Of a stretch of 64,000 bases of DNA, positions 25,705-34,632 are shown piece after piece (position 1 is the stretch's first letter; the number at the start of each line of letters is the position of its first letter). Source of the DNA: Pseudomonas fluorescens HK44 (lineage in GTDB: Bacteria > Pseudomonadota > Gammaproteobacteria > Pseudomonadales > Pseudomonadaceae); contig NZ_AFOY02000019.1 of assembly GCF_000217955.3 (NCBI RefSeq), forward strand, positions 248,001 to 312,000, written 5' to 3'. The notes beneath the pieces are model-generated. The model saw nothing but the letters and a program-made list of their open reading frames with translations. It ran no database searches and was not told the origin of the DNA. Both the position numbers and the translations under genes were made by a program.

Positions 25705-27321
25705 TTGGCCCATCCCGCCCAACGCCGTTGGTATCCGCTGGTTTTCGTCGTCGCCGCCCTGGTGGTTCTGCCACTGAGCGTGTTGCTGCTGTCGTGGCAA
25801 ACCGTCGATATGCAGATCTGGTCGCACCTGTGGGACACCCAGATGCCGCGCCTGCTGGGCAACACCCTGATGCTGATCCTCGGCGTCGGGGTTGGCGTAA
25901 CGCTGTTGGGCGTGAGCCTGGCGTGGCTGACCAGTCTCTGCGAATTCCCCGGGCGACGTTGGCTGGATTGGGCGCTGATGTTGCCGTTTGCGATCCCGGC
26001 CTATGTGCTGGCGTTCGTTTTCGTTGGATTGCTGGATTTTGCAGGCCCTGTGCAAACCCTGCTTCGCGAGTGGTTCGGCAGTGGCTTGCGGTTGCCGCGC
26101 GTGCGCTCCACCGGTGGGGTGATTGTGGTATTGGTGTTGGTGTTCTATCCCTACGTCTATTTGCTGGCGCGCACGGCGTTTCTGGCCCAGGGCAAAGGTC
26201 TGATGGAGGCTGCACGCGTGCTTGGCCAATCACCGTGGCAAGCATTCTGGCGTGTGGCCTTGCCGATGGCCCGGCCGGCGATTGGTGCCGGTGTGGCTCT
26301 GGCGTTGATGGAGACGCTGGCGGATTTCGGCGCAGTGTCGGTGTTCAACTTCGACACCTTCACCACAGCCATTTACAAAACCTGGTACGGCTTCTTCAGC
26401 CTGTCGAGCGCTGCACAACTGGCCAGCCTGTTGCTGTTGGTGGTGATGTTGCTGCTGTACGGCGAGCGCCGTGCGCGTGGCGCCAGCCGGGCGAGTAACG
26501 AGAGGCCACGGGGCAAGGCGCTTTATCACCTGCGCGGGTTCAAGGCTGTGGCCGCTACCGGTTGGTGCGGGCTGGTGTTCGCCTGCGCGTTTGTCATTCC
26601 ATTGCTGCAACTGCTGGCGTGGTTCTGGCAGCGCGGGCGCTTCGACCTGGATGAGCGTTACGCCGGGCTGATCATCCATACGTTGTACCTGGGCGCCATG
26701 GCAGCGCTGATCACCGTCAGCGTCGCGCTGCTGCTGGCGTTTGCCCGGCGCCTGGCGCCGACCCGGACGATTCGCTCCGGGGTCAGCCTGGCCAACATCG
26801 GCTACGCCTTGCCCGGATCGGTGCTGGCGGTATCGATCATGCTGGCGTTCAGTTACCTGGACCGAGAATTGGTGGTGCCGCTGTCGGGCTGGCTCGGCGG
26901 TGCAGGCAAACCGTTGCTGCTGGGCAGCCTGTCGGCGTTGTTGCTGGCGTATCTGGTGCGCTTTATCGCGGTGGCCTACGGCCCGTTGGAAAATAGCCTG
27001 GCGCGGATCCGTCCGTCGTTGCCGGAAGCTGCACGCTGTTTGGGTGTCAGTGGGCCACGACTGTTTTTCAAGGTGTATCTGCCGTTGTTGCTGCCCGGCA
27101 CGTTGAGCGCGGCGCTGCTGGTGTTCGTCGATGTGCTCAAGGAAATGCCCGCAACCTTGCTGATGCGCCCGTTTGGCTGGGACACGCTGGCGGTGCGGAT
27201 CTTCGAAATGACCAGCGAAGGCGAGTGGGCGCGGGCGTCATTGCCGGCGCTGACACTGATTCTGGTAGGCCTGTTGCCAGTCATCGGGTTGATTCGACGT
27301 TCGGCACATCAAAACGGCTAG
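25705..27321 (+). CDS. Ferric-iron ABC transporter permease (FbpB/AfuB type)
   Basis: A 538-residue membrane protein that duplicates the permease fold, with about 12 hydrophobic segments. Two EAA loops are present: MEAARVLGQSPWQAFWRVAL in the first half and PEAARCLGVSGPRLFFKVYL in the second. The start is a TTG giving MAHPAQRRWYPLVF. Only a weak AGAGA lies upstream, but no ATG fits. It pairs with the binding protein at 24495. No ATPase (FbpC) gene follows within the window, so an ATPase from elsewhere must serve it. Confidence 0.92.
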   Translation: MAHPAQRRWYPLVFVVAALVVLPLSVLLLSWQTVDMQIWSHLWDTQMPRLLGNTLMLILGVGVGVTLLGVSLAWLTSLCEFPGRRWLDWALMLPFAIPAYVLAFVFVGLLDFAGPVQTLLREWFGSGLRLPRVRSTGGVIVVLVLVFYPYVYLLARTAFLAQGKGLMEAARVLGQSPWQAFWRVALPMARPAIGAGVALALMETLADFGAVSVFNFDTFTTAIYKTWYGFFSLSSAAQLASLLLLVVMLLLYGERRARGASRASNERPRGKALYHLRGFKAVAATGWCGLVFACAFVIPLLQLLAWFWQRGRFDLDERYAGLIIHTLYLGAMAALITVSVALLLAFARRLAPTRTIRSGVSLANIGYALPGSVLAVSIMLAFSYLDRELVVPLSGWLGGAGKPLLLGSLSALLLAYLVRFIAVAYGPLENSLARIRPSLPEAARCLGVSGPRLFFKVYLPLLLPGTLSAALLVFVDVLKEMPATLLMRPFGWDTLAVRIFEMTSEGEWARASLPALTLILVGLLPVIGLIRRSAHQNG

Positions 27322-27476
27322 GTGCCAGTCCTACACCTTGCGGCTACAATGCGCGGCATTCGGTGCGGATCGTCCTTCAGACCGGGTCGCTGAAATAGGC
27401 TGAAAGCCTTCTACTTCAAGGCTTTCAACCATGCAGCGCCTGTCCGTACCTTCGCCACGCCCGGAAGGAGAAACCC

Positions 27477-28559
27477 ATGGGACAGCGTACGCCTCTGTAT
27501 GACCTTCATCTCGCACTTGGCGCGAAGATGGTCGATTTTGGCGGTTGGGATATGCCATTGCATTACGGTTCACAGGTCGAGGAACACCATCAGGTGCGCC
27601 GCGACTGTGGGGTTTTCGATGTCTCCCATATGACCGTAATCGATGTCAGCGGCCCTCAGGCCAAGGCCTGGCTCCAGCATTTGCTGGCCAATGATGTCGA
27701 ACGTCTGCACAGCGTCGGCCGTGCCTTGTACAGCACCATGCTCAATGAGCGGGGCGGGGTGGTCGACGACATGATTGTCTATCGCCTGGAAGACGCTTAC
27801 CGCCTGGTGGTAAACGCCGCCACCCGTGATCAGGACATGGCCTGGATGCAGGCCCAGCTCGGCAATTATCAGGTGCAACTGCACGAGCGCAGCGAGTTGG
27901 CGATGCTGGCGATTCAAGGTCCGCAGGCGCGGCAAAAGATCGCCGAACTGGTGACCCAGTCCCGTGGCACGCTGATCCAGCAGCTCAAACCGTTTGAAGG
28001 TCAGTGTGACGGTGACTGGTTCATCGCCCGTACCGGTTACACCGGCGAAGACGGTCTGGAGATTGCCCTGCCGGCCGATCAGGCGCCGGGATTCTTCAAC
28101 GATCTGGTCGGAGCGGGCATATCGCCCATTGGCCTTGGCGCCCGCGACACGCTGCGCCTTGAGGCTGGTATGAACCTCTACGGCCAGGACATTCATCAGG
28201 ATGTCTCACCGCTGGCTTCCAATATGGCCTGGAGCATTGCCTGGGAACCGGCCACTCGTCAGTTCATTGGCCGGGCCGCGCTTGAGGCTGAACGGGCAGC
28301 CGGGGTGAAGCAAAAACTGGTCGGTCTGGTGCTCGAAGAGCGTGGGGTTTTACGCGCTCATCAGGTGGTTCGCATCGCTGATGTTGGCGAAGGTGAGATC
28401 ACCAGTGGTAGTTTCTCTCCTACGCTTAGCAAATCGATCGCCCTGGCGCGGGTGCCGATGGCGACCGCCGACCGGGCAGAAGTGGAAATTCGTGGCAAGT
28501 GGTACCCGGTTCGGGTGGTCAAACCGACTTTCGTGCGTCACGGCAAAACCCTGATCTAA
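27477..28559 (+). CDS. gcvT: Aminomethyltransferase (glycine cleavage T protein)
   Basis: A 360-residue T protein. It has YDLHLALGAKMVDFGGWDMP with LHYGSQVEEHHQVRRDCGVF, DVSHMTVIDVSGPQAKAWLQ, and the folate-binding TGYTGEDGLEIALPADQAPG. It transfers the methylene carbon from aminomethyl-lipoyl-GcvH to tetrahydrofolate and releases ammonia. AAGGAGAAACCC stands before the ATG. gcvH follows after 51 bases. A TACAAT at 27344-27349 could be the -10 box. I see no glycine riboswitch in the 155-base leader. Confidence 0.96.
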   Translation: MGQRTPLYDLHLALGAKMVDFGGWDMPLHYGSQVEEHHQVRRDCGVFDVSHMTVIDVSGPQAKAWLQHLLANDVERLHSVGRALYSTMLNERGGVVDDMIVYRLEDAYRLVVNAATRDQDMAWMQAQLGNYQVQLHERSELAMLAIQGPQARQKIAELVTQSRGTLIQQLKPFEGQCDGDWFIARTGYTGEDGLEIALPADQAPGFFNDLVGAGISPIGLGARDTLRLEAGMNLYGQDIHQDVSPLASNMAWSIAWEPATRQFIGRAALEAERAAGVKQKLVGLVLEERGVLRAHQVVRIADVGEGEITSGSFSPTLSKSIALARVPMATADRAEVEIRGKWYPVRVVKPTFVRHGKTLI

Positions 28560-28610
28560 CTTTTTCTGGCGGGCCAACACCGCTGAAATTTCTTCTTGAG
28601 GATACAGAAC

Positions 28611-28994
28611 ATGAGCGATATCCCTACCGACCTGCGTTTTGCCGAAAGTCACGAGTGGGCGCGTCTGGATGAAGATGGCGGCGTAAAAGTCGGTATTTCA
28701 GACCATGCTCAGGAAGCTTTGGGTGATGTGGTGTTCGTCGAGTTGCCGGAAATCGGCAAAGTCTTCGCTGCCGGTGAAGCTGCGGGCGTAGTCGAGTCGG
28801 TCAAGGCTGCTTCGGATATCTACTCACCGGTCTCCGGAACAGTCATCGCCGTTAACGAAGAGTTGGCCAACAGCCCGGAACTGGTCAACAGCGCGCCATA
28901 CGACAGCTGGTTCTTCAAACTCGAGCCGACTGATACCTCTGAGCTGGACAAGTTGCTCGACCCTACTGGCTACAAGAACGCCATCGGCGAGTAA
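28611..28994 (+). CDS. gcvH: Glycine cleavage system H protein
   Basis: A 127-residue carrier protein. The lipoyl-lysine motif is intact (AGVVESVKAASDIYSPVSGT, with lipoylation expected at the Lys of SVKAA, about residue 64). The ATG at 28611 follows GAGGA. A longer in-frame start five codons upstream lacks a site. The arm carries the aminomethyl group between GcvP and GcvT. Confidence 0.97.
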   Translation: MSDIPTDLRFAESHEWARLDEDGGVKVGISDHAQEALGDVVFVELPEIGKVFAAGEAAGVVESVKAASDIYSPVSGTVIAVNEELANSPELVNSAPYDSWFFKLEPTDTSELDKLLDPTGYKNAIGE

Positions 28995-29004
28995 TGCTCG
29001 CCCC

Positions 29005-29070
29005 GTAGGAGCACGGCTTGCCGGCGATAGCGCTCTCAAGATCGCCATCGCCGGCAAGCCGTGCTCCTAC
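29005..29070. repeat. REPIN-type inverted repeat (GTAGGAGCACGGC arms)
   Basis: A 24-base arm opening GTAGGAGCACGGCTTGCC at 29005-29028 is repeated as its exact reverse complement at 29047-29070, with an 18-base loop. It sits between the convergent ends of gcvH and the aminotransferase gene and would fold strongly in either transcript. Confidence 0.88.
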
Positions 29071-29083
29071 AAAAGCGTCACGC

Positions 29084-30223
29084 TCAAGCCTGCAATACAG
29101 CCTTCACCGCCGCCACTGAACGCTCGACATCGCTTTTGCTCATGGCCGTGAACATCGGCAGCGAGACGATCAGGCGACCGACGCGTTCGGACACCGGGAA
29201 CATGCCTTCCTTGAAACCGCGTTCGCGGTAAAGGCTCAGCAGGTGGATGGGCGGGTAGTGGTAGCCGATGCCGACGCCCAGCTCCTGCATTTGCTCCATG
29301 AAGGTTGCGCGGGCCGGTTTGCCGTCCTTGCGCTCTGGCAATACCAGTTGGAACAAGTGCCAGTTGCTGTTGGTGAAGTCTGCCGGTGGCAGCTGCGCAC
29401 CGTATTTGGCTTCGAAATCGCTGCCGAAACAGGCGAAGTAATGCTTGGCCAGTTCGCGGCGGTGAGCGGTGATGGCTTCAATGTGGGCGAATTGGCCCAG
29501 GCCAATGGCCGCTGCCACGTCGGTCATGTTGAACTTGCCACCCAGCACGTCGACGTCCAGGCCGTCGAAGCCGGTACGGGTCACGCCTTGCAGGCGATAC
29601 TTCTCGGCCAGGCGCACTTCTTCAGCGTTGTTCAATACCAGGCAGCCACCTTCCGAGGAGGTGACGTTCTTGTTCGCCTGGAAGCTGAACGACACGAAGT
29701 CGCCTGTAGCGCCGATGCGCTGACCATTCCAGCTCGAACCCAATGCCTGGGCGGCGTCTTCGACAATGCGCAGGCCGTGTTTCTTGGCGATCGCGTACAG
29801 GCGGCTCATGTCCACCGGCAAACCGGCGAGGTACACCGGGATAATGGCCTTGGTACGCGGGGTAATAGCCGCTTCGAGCTGGTCCAGGTCGATGTTGCGG
29901 GTGATCGGGTCGATGTCGGCAAACACCGGGGTGGCGCCGACTTCGAGAATCACGTTGGCCGTGGCGACCCAGGAAATCGGTGTAGTGATGACTTCGTCAC
30001 CGGCACCGATCCCGGCGATGCGCAGGGCGATCTCCATGGTGCAGGTCCCGGAGTTGAAGGTACGCACCGGACGGCCGCCAAAAAACTCCGAAAGCTGTGC
30101 TTCGAATGCCTGCACCTTCGGCCCGCTGGTGATCCAGCCGGAGCGCAAGACATCGCCGACAGCGGCAATTGTGGCTTCATCGATAGTAGGTTTGGAAAAT
30201 GGCAGAAAAGGCAGTTGGCTCAT
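29084..30223 (-). CDS. DegT/DnrJ/EryC1 (ArnB-like) PLP aminotransferase
   Basis: A 379-residue sugar-type aminotransferase. PFSKPTIDEATIAAVGDVLR with SGWITSGPKVQAFE opens the fold. The PLP lysine is in FSFQANKNVTSSEGGCLVLN (about residue 185), and IVEDAAQALGSSWNGQRIG carries the cofactor aspartate. The sequence resembles ArnB (UDP-4-keto-sugar transamination), but no sugar-nucleotide or lipid A modification genes are near. It lies on the opposite strand between gcvH and gcvP. Substrate unknown. Confidence 0.88.
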   Translation of the reverse strand: MSQLPFLPFSKPTIDEATIAAVGDVLRSGWITSGPKVQAFEAQLSEFFGGRPVRTFNSGTCTMEIALRIAGIGAGDEVITTPISWVATANVILEVGATPVFADIDPITRNIDLDQLEAAITPRTKAIIPVYLAGLPVDMSRLYAIAKKHGLRIVEDAAQALGSSWNGQRIGATGDFVSFSFQANKNVTSSEGGCLVLNNAEEVRLAEKYRLQGVTRTGFDGLDVDVLGGKFNMTDVAAAIGLGQFAHIEAITAHRRELAKHYFACFGSDFEAKYGAQLPPADFTNSNWHLFQLVLPERKDGKPARATFMEQMQELGVGIGYHYPPIHLLSLYRERGFKEGMFPVSERVGRLIVSLPMFTAMSKSDVERSVAAVKAVLQA

Positions 30224-30377
30224 GACGATCAGTGCACCCGATTGGCTGACGGTGGATATATGCGCCGCACATGATGAGCCTGATTGAGCAAAGACGCCAT
30301 GCCGAGTGCGCAGGGGGAGCTATGCTGCTGTGATCGAGTTGCATCGACGTTGAGCGCCATTCAAGAGAGAGCCCGTC

Positions 30378-33251
30378 ATGTCCCAGTTGCCATCCTTGAG
30401 CCAGTTACGAGACCCGAATGCCTTTCTGCGGCGCCACTTGGGGCCGGACACCGCCGAGCAGCAGGCGATGCTCGACAGCCTCGGGCTTGGCAGCCGTGTC
30501 GAGCTGATCGAGCAGACAGTGCCTCCGGGAATTCGCCTCAATCGCGTATTGGACTTGCCGCCAGCGCTCGATGAAGAAGCCGCGCTGGCCAAGCTGCGCG
30601 GCTATGCCGAACAGAATCAGGTCTGGACCAGCCTGATCGGCATGGGTTACCACGGCACCCTGACGCCCGCGGTGATTTTGCGCAACGTGCTGGAAAATCC
30701 CGGTTGGTACACCGCCTACACCCCCTATCAGCCAGAAATTGCTCAGGGGCGACTCGAAGCACTGCTCAATTTCCAGCAGTTGACCATCGACCTGACGGGC
30801 CTGGAACTGGCCAACGCCTCGTTGCTCGACGAAGCCACGGCGGCGGCTGAAGCCATGGCACTGGCCAAGCGTGTCGCGAAGTCGAAAAGCAATCTGTTCT
30901 TCGTCGACGAGAACTGTCATCCACAAACCATTTCCGTGGTGAAGACCCGCGCTGAAGGCGTTGGCTTCGAGCTGATCGTCGACACTGTGGATAACCTGAA
31001 ACGGCATCAGGTGTTTGGCGCGCTGCTGCAGTATCCCGATACCCATGGCGAAATCCGCGACCTGCGCCCGCTGATCGATCACTTGCATGCGCAGCAGGCG
31101 CTGGCCTGCGTTGCGGCTGATCTGCTGAGCCTGTTGTTGCTGACGCCGCCAGGTGAAATGGGGGCTGACGTGGTATTCGGCTCGTCCCAGCGCTTTGGCG
31201 TACCGATGGGCTACGGCGGCCCGCACGCAGCGTTTTTCGCCAGCCGCGATGAATACAAACGAGCGATTCCCGGGCGGATCATCGGCGTTTCGAAAGATGC
31301 TCGCGGCAATGTCGCGCTGCGCATGGCCCTGCAAACCCGCGAGCAACACATCCGTCGCGAGAAGGCCAACTCGAACATCTGCACGGCCCAGGTCTTGTTG
31401 GCCAATATCGCCAGTTTTTACGCGGTCTACCACGGCCCGCAGGGGCTCAAACGGATTGCGCAACGGGTACACCGGCTAACGTGCATTCTCGCCGCCGGGC
31501 TGGAGCGCAACGGTATCACCCGGCTCAACCGGCATTTCTTCGACACTTTGACCCTGGAAGTTGGCGGCAGCCAGACCGCGATCATCGACAGCGCCAAAGC
31601 GGCGCAGATCAATCTGCGGATTCTTGGGCGCGGGCAGGTTGGTTTGAGTCTCGACGAGAGCTGTGACGAACGCACGGTGGCCAAGCTGTTTGATGTGTTC
31701 CTGGGCGCCGATCACGGGCTTGATGTCGCCGAGCTGGATCGCGAGCCGCTGGTCTCCGGGATTCCCGATGGCTTGTTGCGGGCCACGCCGTATTTGCGCC
31801 ATCCGGTGTTCAACGCCCACCACAGCGAAACCGAAATGCTGCGTTACCTCAAGCACCTGGAGAACAAGGACCTGGCGCTCAACCAGTCGATGATTGCGCT
31901 GGGCTCCTGCACCATGAAGCTCAACGCCAGCAGCGAGATGATCCCGATCACCTGGCCAGCATTCGCCAACCTGCACCCGTTTGCGCCGAAAGAGCAGGCG
32001 GTGGGTTATTCGCTGATGATCAGCGAACTGGAAAGCTGGCTCTGCGCGATCACCGGTTTTGATGCGATCTGCATGCAGCCCAACTCCGGCGCCCAAGGTG
32101 AATACGCCGGGTTGCTGGCGATCCGCAAATACCATGAAAGCCGTCAGCAAGGTGCGCGCGATATCTGTCTCATTCCCGCGTCTGCCCACGGCACCAACCC
32201 GGCCTCGGCACAGATGGCCGGGATGCGGGTGGTGATCGTCGACTGCGACGATGCCGGTAACGTCGATCTCGATGACCTGAAAGCCAAGGCGACGGCTGCC
32301 GGCGACAAGCTTTCCTGCCTGATGGCCACTTACCCTTCGACCCATGGGGTGTACGAAGAGGGCATCAGCGAAATCTGTGAAGTTATCCACAGCCACGGCG
32401 GTCAGGTGTACATGGATGGCGCCAACCTCAACGCGCAAGTCGGACTGGCTCGGCCGGCGGATATCGGCGCCGATGTCTCGCACATGAACCTGCACAAGAC
32501 CTTCTGCATTCCCCATGGCGGCGGCGGGCCGGGGATGGGGCCGATTGGGGTGCGGGCGCATTTGGCGCCGTTCGTTGCCAATCACCCGGTGGTGCCGATC
32601 GAGGGACCCCATCCGCAGAATGGCGCGGTCAGCGCGGCGCCTTGGGGCAGTGCGAGCATTTTGCCGATCAGCTGGATGTACATCGCGATGATGGGGCCGC
32701 AGTTGGCGGATGCCAGTGAAGTGGCGATTCTTTCGGCCAATTACCTGGCGAAACAGTTGTCCGGTGCGTTCCCGGTGCTCTATACCGGGCGCAACGAGCG
32801 GGTGGCGCACGAATGTATCCTCGACTTGCGACCGCTCAAGGCACAGACCGGTATCAGCGAAGAAGATGTTGCCAAGCGGTTGATGGATTACGGCTTCCAT
32901 GCACCGACCATGTCTTTCCCGGTGCCGGGTACGTTGATGGTCGAGCCTACCGAAAGTGAGTCCAAGGCGGAACTGGATCGCTTTATCAGCGCGATGCTGA
33001 GTATTCGCGCGGAAATTGCCGAGGTGCAGAATGGCAATTGGTCTGCCGAGGACAACCCGCTGAAACGCTCTCCGCATACGTTGGCGGACATTACCGGCGT
33101 CTGGGATCGGCCCTACAGCATCGAACAAGCGGTGACCCCGGACACGCACACCAGGCTGCATAAATACTGGCCGACGGTGAACCGCGTGGACAACGTTTAC
33201 GGGGATCGCAACCTGTTCTGCGCCTGCGTGCCGGTGGATGAATACCGCTGA
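30378..33251 (+). CDS. gcvP: Glycine dehydrogenase (decarboxylating), P protein
   Basis: A 957-residue P protein, the normal single-chain length. The N-terminal half begins FLRRHLGPDTAEQQAMLDSL. The C-terminal catalytic half has the PLP lysine in SHMNLHKTFCIPHGGGGPGM (about residue 707) and HGTNPASAQMAGMRVV. It decarboxylates glycine and loads the aminomethyl group onto GcvH. It has its own leader, since the aminotransferase gene divides it from gcvTH. The IS element starts about 30 bases beyond its stop without touching the gene. Confidence 0.97.
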   Translation: MSQLPSLSQLRDPNAFLRRHLGPDTAEQQAMLDSLGLGSRVELIEQTVPPGIRLNRVLDLPPALDEEAALAKLRGYAEQNQVWTSLIGMGYHGTLTPAVILRNVLENPGWYTAYTPYQPEIAQGRLEALLNFQQLTIDLTGLELANASLLDEATAAAEAMALAKRVAKSKSNLFFVDENCHPQTISVVKTRAEGVGFELIVDTVDNLKRHQVFGALLQYPDTHGEIRDLRPLIDHLHAQQALACVAADLLSLLLLTPPGEMGADVVFGSSQRFGVPMGYGGPHAAFFASRDEYKRAIPGRIIGVSKDARGNVALRMALQTREQHIRREKANSNICTAQVLLANIASFYAVYHGPQGLKRIAQRVHRLTCILAAGLERNGITRLNRHFFDTLTLEVGGSQTAIIDSAKAAQINLRILGRGQVGLSLDESCDERTVAKLFDVFLGADHGLDVAELDREPLVSGIPDGLLRATPYLRHPVFNAHHSETEMLRYLKHLENKDLALNQSMIALGSCTMKLNASSEMIPITWPAFANLHPFAPKEQAVGYSLMISELESWLCAITGFDAICMQPNSGAQGEYAGLLAIRKYHESRQQGARDICLIPASAHGTNPASAQMAGMRVVIVDCDDAGNVDLDDLKAKATAAGDKLSCLMATYPSTHGVYEEGISEICEVIHSHGGQVYMDGANLNAQVGLARPADIGADVSHMNLHKTFCIPHGGGGPGMGPIGVRAHLAPFVANHPVVPIEGPHPQNGAVSAAPWGSASILPISWMYIAMMGPQLADASEVAILSANYLAKQLSGAFPVLYTGRNERVAHECILDLRPLKAQTGISEEDVAKRLMDYGFHAPTMSFPVPGTLMVEPTESESKAELDRFISAMLSIRAEIAEVQNGNWSAEDNPLKRSPHTLADITGVWDRPYSIEQAVTPDTHTRLHKYWPTVNRVDNVYGDRNLFCACVPVDEYR

Positions 33252-33289
33252 AATGCACTGCTTTGATGAGGCGCAAATCAAATAATGAA

Positions 33290-33301
33290 ATGGCTACCCC
33301 C
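33290..33301 (+). repeat. Left subterminal inverted repeat of the IS
   Basis: ATGGCTACCCCC. Its reverse complement differs from the right copy by one base. Confidence 0.75.
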
Positions 33302-33305
33302 GCCG

Positions 33306-33340
33306 CCCCCTGTGATCGCCCACTAAGCTTTCGCAGGGGG
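33306..33340 (+). promoter_or_regulatory. Hairpin in the transposase leader
   Basis: CCCCCTG at 33306-33312 pairs with CAGGGGG at 33334-33340 over a 21-base loop, ending 20 bases before the transposase ATG. It could limit readthrough or translation. No regulatory role is shown. Confidence 0.4.
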
Positions 33341-33359
33341 CTCATCGGAGACCGTTGCC

Positions 33360-34385
33360 ATGAACAAAGTAGCTATTGCCGCCATCGATCTGGGAAAACA
33401 CTCTTTCCATCTACACGCGCAAGATGATCGTGGTCATGAGCTTTACCGCAAAAAGTTTACTCGTGCGGCGCTCATGCAGCACCTGATGAATCTCGAACCC
33501 TGCACCGTTGTGATGGAAGCCTGCGGCGGAGCCCACTTCATGGCGCAGGAGGTCGCGAAGCTGGGACATACGCCCAAGCTCATTGCCCCGCATCTCGTAC
33601 GCCCTTACGTGAAAAGCAACAAAAACGACTTCGCTGATGCCGAGGCGATCTGCGAGGCGGCGACTCGTCCAACAATGCGCTTTGTACACCCCAAAACCCA
33701 GGCTCAGCAGCTGCTGGCCATGCTCAACTCGACACGCGATTCGTTCATCAAAGAGCGCACCGCGACCGTCAATCGGATTCACGCAGCGCTTTTGGAGGTC
33801 GGCGTCAGTCTGGCCACAGGCTTCAAGCCCATCAAAGAACTGCCCGCTCGGCTTGAAGCGAGTTCAATTCCTGTGCCCATCAAAAAACTTCTGACGAGGT
33901 TGCAGGAGCACTTCACCTATCTGGATGGGCAGATCAAGACGCTGGACAAGGAAGTGGAATGCCAGGCCGCCGAAGATGATCTGGCGGCTCGTTTGATGAC
34001 CATGCCCTGCGTAGGCCCGATCACCTCCAGCGTCCTGGCTGCCGAATTGGGCGATGGCAAGCAGTTCAAATGCGGCCGAGGCTATTCGGCCTCAATCGGG
34101 CTGATACCCAAACAGCATTCTACGGGCGGCAAGACCGTCCTGCTGGGCATCAGCAAGCGAGGTGATCGCAACCAGCGGCGCCTGCTTGTCCAATGTGCCC
34201 GTGTTTACCTGATGCAACTGGACCGACAGAAAGGCTGGCTGGCGGACTGGGTCCGGCAGCTATTGGCCCACCATCACTCCAACCATGTGGTCTGCGCGCT
34301 GGCCAACAAGCTGGCAAGGATCGCCTGGGCGATTGCTGCCCACCACACTGAATTTGATGCAGGGCCAACCGCGATGAACGCCTGA
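33360..34385 (+). CDS. IS110-family (IS1111-like) DEDD transposase
   Basis: A 341-residue transposase. The N-terminal RuvC-like DEDD domain has D10 (AAIDLGKHSF), E53 (VVMEACGGAHF), D90 and D93 (KSNKNDFADAEA). The C-terminal Transposase_20 domain has MPCVGPITSSVLAAELGDGK and GRGYSASIGLIPKQHSTGGK, where one of the serines near 243-245 is the likely nucleophile. GGAGACC lies before the ATG. The frame is intact and full length, so the element may still be active. Known IS110/IS1111 enzymes are directed by a structured RNA from the element's own non-coding end. Confidence 0.93.
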   Translation: MNKVAIAAIDLGKHSFHLHAQDDRGHELYRKKFTRAALMQHLMNLEPCTVVMEACGGAHFMAQEVAKLGHTPKLIAPHLVRPYVKSNKNDFADAEAICEAATRPTMRFVHPKTQAQQLLAMLNSTRDSFIKERTATVNRIHAALLEVGVSLATGFKPIKELPARLEASSIPVPIKKLLTRLQEHFTYLDGQIKTLDKEVECQAAEDDLAARLMTMPCVGPITSSVLAAELGDGKQFKCGRGYSASIGLIPKQHSTGGKTVLLGISKRGDRNQRRLLVQCARVYLMQLDRQKGWLADWVRQLLAHHHSNHVVCALANKLARIAWAIAAHHTEFDAGPTAMNA

Positions 34386-34617
34386 CCCTGCTGTCACCCG
34401 AGCACCACCCACCTGGTTTTGCGATGCTGGATAACAGATGACGTGAACGGCTAACCGGCCTGACGACAACCCTGAGCTCCCACACGGCTGAAAGGCCGTT
34501 CGAATAATTAGGATCGTTAGGCATCGATTCTCATCGAGGCGCGGGGTTGCCACCCCACACAGACGCCGGATAGATGAAAGCAAGCCAAACACGCATCAAA
34601 AACAGTATTGCAGAAAA
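34386..34617 (+). ncRNA. Candidate guide (bridge/seek) RNA region of the IS
   Basis: The non-coding stretch between the transposase stop and the right repeat has several possible hairpins: CGGC/GCCG at 34485-34498, TCGAT/ATCGA at 34524-34537 and GGGG/CCCC at 34543-34556 enclosed by GGCG/CGCC. IS1111-group elements are known to make their guide RNA from this end. GCTCCCACA at 34476-34484 is the exact reverse complement of the first nine bases of the REP beside the element. Transcription and ends are not shown by the sequence. Confidence 0.55.
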
Positions 34618-34629
34618 GGGGGTAACCAT
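34618..34629 (-). repeat. Right subterminal inverted repeat of the IS
   Basis: GGGGGTAACCAT, complementary to the left copy at 11 of 12 positions. Confidence 0.75.
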
Positions 34630-34632
34630 AGA

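Larger units (their letters stand above)
33283..34632 (+). mobile_element. IS110-family insertion sequence, IS1111-like group
   Basis: About 1.35 kb. It contains a DEDD transposase gene, short subterminal inverted repeats (33290-33301 and 34618-34629, 11 of 12 bases matching) and a non-coding right end of about 230 bases. Subterminal repeats and a long downstream non-coding end fit the IS1111 group of IS110. The outer limits are estimated, since these elements extend a few bases past the repeats and make no clear target duplication. It lies between gcvP and the DUF2388 gene, with a REP palindrome directly at the right end. Confidence 0.85.

Noticed and set aside
27322..27476. Glycine riboswitch before gcvT
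   Set aside because: The tandem glycine aptamer motifs were looked for and not found in this leader.
31476..33281. A 601-codon open frame antisense to gcvP
   Set aside because: Long but a mirror of gcvP. No domain and no start signals.
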